Below, piece by piece: positions 15,784 to 19,432 of a stretch of DNA of 19,432 bases. The notes under the pieces are model-generated. The model did no database searches and was not told the DNA's origin. It saw only the letters and a list, made by a program, of their open reading frames with translations. Origin of the DNA: an uncultured Pedobacter sp. (GTDB lineage Bacteria > Bacteroidota > Bacteroidia > Sphingobacteriales > Sphingobacteriaceae); the NCBI GenBank assembly GCA_946478755.1, contig CAMLDJ010000081.1, positions 1 through 19,432 of the forward strand, written 5' to 3'. Numbering within the stretch: position 1 is the stretch's first letter; every line of letters begins with the position of its first letter. Both the position numbers and the translations under genes were made by a program.

Positions 15784-16905
15784 TTATTGCATTACAGTCA
15801 CCCTCCTTCCATTTACTTTAAATTTAACGGCCTTTGCATAACTGAGCATATTCAGTACTTCACTAATATTTTTATACCTGGAGATATTTCCATTGAAACG
15901 TTCTTCTGGTATCGTTCCCTCGTATACCACTTCAATATTATACCACCTGCTTAACTGCAACATGATCTGGTCAATCCGTTCTGCTCTGAAATGAAAGTAA
16001 CCATTTTTCCAGGCTACTGCTTCTTTAACGTTAGCCCGCTGAACATTAACCGGTTTACCTGGCGCCACCAGCGCCTGTTCTCCGGGTTTAATAATTTCAA
16101 TGCCTTTGCCGGCAGAGACCTGTATACTTCCTTCCAGGAGGGTGGTCTTAATTAAGAGATTATCTCCGTAACCGTTGATGTTAAAATGAGTTCCCAGCAC
16201 AGTAACTTCCTGCTCCTTCGTTTTCACCACAAAAGGATGATGCTTGTCTTTAGCCACCTCGAAATAAGCTTCGCCGATAAGCATCACATTTCTTTTTGAA
16301 TGTTTTCCCTGCATCATAGAAAAACTAAGGGTACTTTCAGCATTGAGCCACACCTCAGTTCCGTCGGGCAGTGTCACCTGATATTGTCCACCCTTTGGAG
16401 TGGAAAGCGTATACGACTGAGGGCTGAGACCCGCCTGCGGGATGACTTCGGAACCATCATTGTAGGTAAGTTTTGACCCGGATAAGACCACGCCTCTTTT
16501 TGCATCGCTCAGACGGATGGTTTTCCCATTCGAAAGGATCAATATTGCTGTGTTCTTGTCTGGGGCAATGTCGTTCTGATAAACGACACCGGATTCAGAA
16601 TTTACACCTGGGCGGGAAGCTGAATAAAACCAAAGACCTGCCGCTACAAAAATTAAAACAGCAGCAGCAGCAGCTATGCGTGCCCACAACTTGTTAACAG
16701 AAGCGGGTTTTTTCTGAATGACCGAGTAGATCTGTTTCCAGCTCTCCTGGCCTTTCTGGTCAAAATCAATTGGCTGGTCCCCAACCGATCTTTTTAACGC
16801 AGATTGATTATATATACGGGCGATTAAAAGACGTTCTTCCTCGCTGCAATTGCCAGAAAGGTACCGGTCAATTAGTTTTTCCGCTTCTAGTTTTTTGTTC
16901 ATCAT
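15784..16905 (-). CDS. FecR-family anti-sigma / sigma-regulator protein
   Basis: Inner-membrane protein that relays the signal from the SusC STN domain to the ECF sigma factor. Its 373 residues comprise an N-terminal cytoplasmic helical domain at about 1-45 (AEKLIDRYLSGNCSEEERLL), a membrane helix at about 75-95 (ARIAAAAAVLIFVAAGLWFY), a periplasmic FecR domain with TPKGGQYQVTLPDGTEVWLN and GEAYFEVAKD around 168-220, and a C-terminal DUF4974 domain at about 300-373. Length and layout are normal for Bacteroidota. Two ATG codons open the frame (16905 and 16902). It precedes susC on the same strand by 149 bp. The sigma gene normally next to it is 875 bp upstream, on the far side of a toxin-antitoxin pair. 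No consensus housekeeping promoter was visible before it, so it may be transcribed by its own sigma factor (inference). Confidence 0.94.
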   Translation of the reverse strand: MMNKKLEAEKLIDRYLSGNCSEEERLLIARIYNQSALKRSVGDQPIDFDQKGQESWKQIYSVIQKKPASVNKLWARIAAAAAVLIFVAAGLWFYSASRPGVNSESGVVYQNDIAPDKNTAILILSNGKTIRLSDAKRGVVLSGSKLTYNDGSEVIPQAGLSPQSYTLSTPKGGQYQVTLPDGTEVWLNAESTLSFSMMQGKHSKRNVMLIGEAYFEVAKDKHHPFVVKTKEQEVTVLGTHFNINGYGDNLLIKTTLLEGSIQVSAGKGIEIIKPGEQALVAPGKPVNVQRANVKEAVAWKNGYFHFRAERIDQIMLQLSRWYNIEVVYEGTIPEERFNGNISRYKNISEVLNMLSYAKAVKFKVNGRRVTVMQ

Positions 16906-17034
16906 ATACGCTGGTTATAGTAATGACACATCCCAGCCTATGTTGGGGGTATTGGAATTTGAAAATAAAAATTAGCTATTGCGCTTAAGTGATTTTTCTA
17001 ACCTGGTATTACAATTTTTCTGACCCCATAATAC

Positions 17035-17087
17035 ACTTGTTTTTAATTTCAGAACAAGTACGTATCTTTGTTTTAAATACACGTATC
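17035..17087 (+). promoter_or_regulatory. Toxin-antitoxin promoter with operator repeats
   Basis: A -7 box TATCTTTG at 17063-17070 matches TAnnTTTG, with a TTG at 17037-17039 spaced 23 bp upstream, at the long end of the usual range. A perfect 7-bp inverted repeat, ACTTGTT at 17035-17041 and AACAAGT at 17053-17059, overlaps the -33 box. A direct repeat ACGTATC at 17060-17066 and 17081-17087 is 21 bp (two helical turns) apart, one copy over the -7 box and one just before the ATG. This suits autorepression by the antitoxin or the complex. Confidence 0.55.
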
Positions 17088-17333
17088 ATGACAACGAAAT
17101 TAACATTGACGGTAGAAGAAGACGTTATAAAAAAGGCCAAGTCTTACGCAAAGCAAACAGGCAGAAGCTTATCTGAGTTGATTGAAAAGTATTTGGAAAC
17201 ATTGACAGAAGAACATCCGGAGTCCAGGCAGATTTCTCCTAAACTAAGAAGATTAGTAGGTTCGGTTAAGCTGCCCGCAGATTTTGATGAGAAAAAAGAA
17301 CTGGGGGCCTATTTTGAAAACAAGCATTTATGA
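17088..17333 (+). CDS. Antitoxin, DUF6364-like ribbon-helix-helix protein
   Basis: An 81-residue protein that begins MTTKLTLTVEEDVIKKAKSY, the strand-helix pattern of a DUF6364/ribbon-helix-helix antitoxin. Residues 1-45 would form the DNA-binding dimer (TGRSLSELIEKYLETL is the second helix). The remainder, from about ISPKLRRLVGSVKLPADFDE to the end, is the expected toxin-wrapping tail. The ATG at 17088 is preferred over more upstream starts because the promoter and operator repeats end at 17087. Its stop overlaps the toxin start by 4 bp (ATGA), so the two are translationally coupled. It should neutralise the PIN toxin and repress the operon. It lies on the strand opposite to the sigma and FecR genes that flank it. 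Confidence 0.88.
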   Translation: MTTKLTLTVEEDVIKKAKSYAKQTGRSLSELIEKYLETLTEEHPESRQISPKLRRLVGSVKLPADFDEKKELGAYFENKHL

Positions 17334-17743
17334 AGAATGTGTTTCTTCATACAAACATACTGATTGATCTTCTTGCAGACAGGCCTCCATTTAGTAAGTT
17401 TGCTATTGAAATCTTTGATTTGGCAGAAAAGAAGCAGTTCCGGCTCTTTACTTCTTCTCATTCTTATGCCACCACACATTACCTGTTAAAAAAACACATT
17501 GCTGAAAAGGAATTAAGAGGGTTACTTCATTCTTTATTGGATTTTATTGAATTGATTGCAATAGATACTCCCATGATTAAAAAAAGCCTGCTGTCCAGCC
17601 ATAAGGATTTTGAGGATGCCGTTCAAATATTCGCTGCAAATTCAATTGCGGATATGGATTTTATCGTGACCAGGAACTTAAAAGATTTTAAAGACGCTGG
17701 AATCACTGTATTGGCGCCTGATACATTGATCCAATTCTTGTAG
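17330..17743 (+). CDS. PIN-domain toxin (VapC-like) with substituted catalytic Asp
   Basis: A 137-residue PIN-domain protein, the expected partner of the upstream antitoxin and in active relatives an RNase. It begins MKNVFLHTNILIDLLADRPP, which fits the PIN start hhhDTNhhhD, except that position 7 is His (CAT) where the family has the first metal-binding Asp (GAT). Other acidic positions remain: Asp13, Asp93/Glu95/Asp96 in HKDFEDAVQ, and Asp110 in DMDFIVTRNLKDF. The frame is otherwise intact and of normal length. Loss of the first Asp usually abolishes metal-dependent cleavage, so the toxin may be inactive, or use the His in metal binding, or act only in regulation (inference). It converges on the sigma gene, whose stop lies 37 bp away; no clear terminator separates them. 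Confidence 0.88.
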   Translation: MKNVFLHTNILIDLLADRPPFSKFAIEIFDLAEKKQFRLFTSSHSYATTHYLLKKHIAEKELRGLLHSLLDFIELIAIDTPMIKKSLLSSHKDFEDAVQIFAANSIADMDFIVTRNLKDFKDAGITVLAPDTLIQFL

Positions 17744-17780
17744 CGAGTGAATCGCCACCTTTGAGATAGATGTATCATCA

Positions 17781-18377
17781 TCAATTCCTGTGCCTCATAA
17801 TTTCCAGCAACAGCACAGATACTCCAGCATACTTGTCCAGCTTAAACTTGATCACTTTAAGGGAGTTCGATATCTGCTTTTTAACGGTTTCTTCGGTGGT
17901 GCCCAGAATTGCGGCGATTTCCTTATTACTCAGAAAATCCTTTCTGCTCATTTCAAAGACCTGTTTCATTCTGGCTGGAAGCTGATTGATCTCTTTGTCG
18001 ATCAATGTAATTAAGTCGCGGTCATCAATCTGTTTAACCAATCTCCCGTCCGATTCGGGCATAGCTTCTGCAAGCATGAGGACAAAATCGTCGTTGATTT
18101 TGTTCTTTCTGATGTAATTGATCACCCTGTTTCTGGTCATCATATATAAATAAGATTTCAGATTGCTGTTGATCTCAATGGTGGCAACTTTCGACCACAA
18201 TGCAATAAAAAGATCCTGGATGATATCTTTTGCACCCTCTTCGTCCGCCAGCATTCTGTAGGCATGCAGGTAAAGGATGTGCCAGTATCTTCTATAGACT
18301 TCCGTAAATGCAAGCTGATTCTTGTCCTTTAACAAGGTCATCAGCTGATCATCGGAAAAAGCACTATAATCAATCAT
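17781..18377 (-). CDS. ECF-type RNA polymerase sigma factor
   Basis: A sigma-70 family ECF factor of 198 residues. Region 2 spans about 20-90 with the core-binding helix DIIQDLFIALW at 51-61 and TRNRVINYIRKN at 81-92. Region 4 spans about 130-180, with the helix-turn-helix SNKEIAAILGTTEETVKKQI. A hydrophobic tail (GVSVLLLEIM) is common in the Bacteroidota ECF group linked to FecR and SusC. It should direct RNA polymerase to the fecR-susC-susD operon when released by FecR. The ATG at 18377 is chosen over a TTG at 18398: GGGGGA lies about 10 nt upstream as a Shine-Dalgarno-like stretch, and the TTG falls inside the predicted -7 box. It is separated from its fecR by the toxin-antitoxin pair and faces away from the outer-membrane genes to its right. 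Confidence 0.93.
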   Translation of the reverse strand: MIDYSAFSDDQLMTLLKDKNQLAFTEVYRRYWHILYLHAYRMLADEEGAKDIIQDLFIALWSKVATIEINSNLKSYLYMMTRNRVINYIRKNKINDDFVLMLAEAMPESDGRLVKQIDDRDLITLIDKEINQLPARMKQVFEMSRKDFLSNKEIAAILGTTEETVKKQISNSLKVIKFKLDKYAGVSVLLLEIMRHRN

Positions 18378-18395
18378 TATCAATTTTCCCCCTTG

Positions 18396-18430
18396 CAAAG
18401 GTACCTAAATTAAAATAATCAGGTTTGCAA
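18396..18430 (-). promoter_or_regulatory. Promoter of the ECF sigma gene
   Basis: On the minus strand TACCTTTG (18396-18403) is an exact match to the -7 box TAnnTTTG. A TTG lies at 18428-18430, with a 24-bp spacer, slightly longer than usual. The predicted start near 18391 gives a leader of about 14 nt before the ATG at 18377. This points to basal transcription by the housekeeping sigma factor. Confidence 0.45.
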
Positions 18431-18564
18431 TTTTATTCGAACTAAGCTTAAACCAGTCCTCAGCCAGTTTAAAACAAAGATCCATATTGTGGCCATTTGT
18501 CTGTTTCGGCACAATACTTGCTATGCATCGGGCAGTACAAAAATTAAACAAACACATTATGATT

Positions 18565-19035
18565 ATGAAAAAATTACTTTTTACTATTCTTGCTGCAGGC
18601 GCTTTATTTGTGGCAAATCCCGCTACTACAAAGGCTCAGGACTATAAAACCGCTGCAGGTTTAGGCATTGACTTTGGAAATGGTGCAACAATGGTGGGTC
18701 CGACAATTAAACATTTTTTCAATAAAAACAGTGCAATTAATGCGGATGTATTATTTGGTGGAAATTCTACCTTGATTCAAGGCTTCTATCAATATCATGA
18801 TGATATTCAAGGTGCTGGTGGTTTAAAATGGTATTTAGGTTTTGGCCCGGGAGTTAACTTATACGACGGTGGTTCTACCTTTATGATCAGACCAATGGCC
18901 GGCTTGGATTTTAAAATCCCATCTGCTCCTATTGCTTTGAACTTTGACTGGAGACCAGCGATATCCTTTTTCGATAATGATACCGATTTTGAAGCGGGAA
19001 GATTCGGCTTAGGATTTAAATTTGTTTTTAAGTAA
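18565..19035 (+). CDS. Small outer-membrane beta-barrel protein, function unknown
   Basis: A 156-residue exported protein not assigned to a named function. A signal peptide at 1-24 (MKKLLFTILAAGALFVANPA, then TTKAQ) is followed by alternating strands typical of an outer-membrane beta-barrel, rich in Gly and aromatic residues (GLKWYLGFGPGVNLY, MIRPMAGLDFKIP), with a terminal strand FGLGFKFVFK ending in a basic residue. At this size it would form about eight strands. In-frame ATGs at 18559 and further upstream exist; the ATG at 18565 gives a clean signal peptide. It is followed 3 bp later by a paralog, so the two form an operon. It is divergent from the sigma gene. No consensus promoter was found in the gap. 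Confidence 0.85.
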   Translation: MKKLLFTILAAGALFVANPATTKAQDYKTAAGLGIDFGNGATMVGPTIKHFFNKNSAINADVLFGGNSTLIQGFYQYHDDIQGAGGLKWYLGFGPGVNLYDGGSTFMIRPMAGLDFKIPSAPIALNFDWRPAISFFDNDTDFEAGRFGLGFKFVFK

Positions 19036-19038
19036 CCA

Positions 19039-19432
19039 ATGATGAAGCTGAAAAATCTACTTTTAACTTTTACAGCTGTTGTGGCGCTGTTTACATTGAA
19101 CGCTACTTCTGCTAAGGCTCAGGGTTATGAGCACGCAATAGGTGGACGTTTCGGTAATGCTAACGGCATCAGTTTCAAAACGACATTGAATGAAGGCGCA
19201 ATGCTTGAAGTGATCGGAAACTTTAGGAGTAATAGCGGTGCCAAATACACGAGCTTAACAGGTTTGTATGAAATCTATAACCCAATTAGCGAGGTGCAGG
19301 GGCTGAACTGGTTTTATGGCGCGGGTGCTTCAATTGGTTCTTATAAAGTTAAAGGCTACGGCAGCGATTTTTACCTTGCTGCCAATGGAGTTTTAGGCCT
19401 TGACTATAAATTTGAAGACGCACCGATCAACC
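19039..19432 (+). CDS. Second small outer-membrane protein, paralog, cut by window end
   Basis: Starts ATGATG three bases after the stop of the previous gene. The first 131 residues show a signal peptide (MMKLKNLLLTFTAVVALFTL, ending SAKAQ) and a beta-barrel pattern. It resembles its neighbour along its length: both have an initial AxG...NG segment, a central Y-x(4)-I-x(4)-GL-x-W-[YF] motif (VQGLNWFYGAGAS here), and a GLDYKF-x(2)-API stretch near the end. The C-terminus lies beyond the window. Function unknown; the pair probably arose by tandem duplication. Confidence 0.85.
   Translation, partial: MMKLKNLLLTFTAVVALFTLNATSAKAQGYEHAIGGRFGNANGISFKTTLNEGAMLEVIGNFRSNSGAKYTSLTGLYEIYNPISEVQGLNWFYGAGASIGSYKVKGYGSDFYLAANGVLGLDYKFEDAPIN

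Noticed and set aside
9484..16905. Polysaccharide utilisation locus
   Set aside because: SusC and SusD are present but there is no glycoside hydrolase, polysaccharide lyase or glycan-binding lipoprotein in or next to the operon; the nearby glycosylasparaginase lies beyond a terminator.
16906..17780. Insertion sequence carrying the toxin-antitoxin genes
   Set aside because: No transposase, terminal inverted repeats or target-site duplication could be seen at the cassette borders.
17744..17780. Bidirectional terminator between the toxin and sigma genes
   Set aside because: Only a 4-bp GCGA/TCGC stem with no T run is present.

Overview
The window looks like chromosomal DNA of a Bacteroidota bacterium, most likely Sphingobacteriaceae (Pedobacter-like). 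The evidence is a SusC/SusD pair under an ECF sigma/FecR system, DUF4974-type FecR proteins, an OmpA protein with a thrombospondin type 3 linker, a DUF6364-like antitoxin, and several promoters matching the Bacteroidota pattern TTG / TAnnTTTG. The species assignment is inference from gene content; no rRNA or tRNA gene was seen.

Left third (1-6049), all minus strand. A fatty-acid gene pair runs off the left edge: marR then a 3-hydroxyacyl-CoA dehydrogenase that overlaps it, with a self-controlled promoter. An OmpA-family porin follows as a single gene with its own terminator. Next comes a two-gene operon: a long-chain acyl-CoA ligase overlapping a lipoprotein gamma-glutamyltransferase. The 424 bp upstream of the ligase contain no convincing gene but hold a ladder of nine A/T tracts at an 11-bp period.

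Middle (6474-9344), minus strand: a glycosylasparaginase and a CutC-family protein 18 bp apart, preceded by an orphan FecR that lacks its sigma-binding N-terminus.

Right half (9484-18377), minus strand: one trans-envelope signalling and import locus, in transcription order ECF sigma factor, FecR, SusC with an STN signalling domain, SusD, and a DUF4369-thioredoxin (TlpA-like) protein ending at a strong terminator. By family knowledge, ligand binding to SusC signals through its STN domain to FecR, which frees the sigma factor to transcribe the importer genes. A plus-strand VapBC-like toxin-antitoxin cassette sits between the sigma factor and its FecR; the toxin has His in place of the first catalytic Asp of the PIN domain.

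Right edge (18565-19432), plus strand: two tandem paralogous small outer-membrane beta-barrel proteins, the second cut by the window end. No IS element, CRISPR array or phage gene was recognised.
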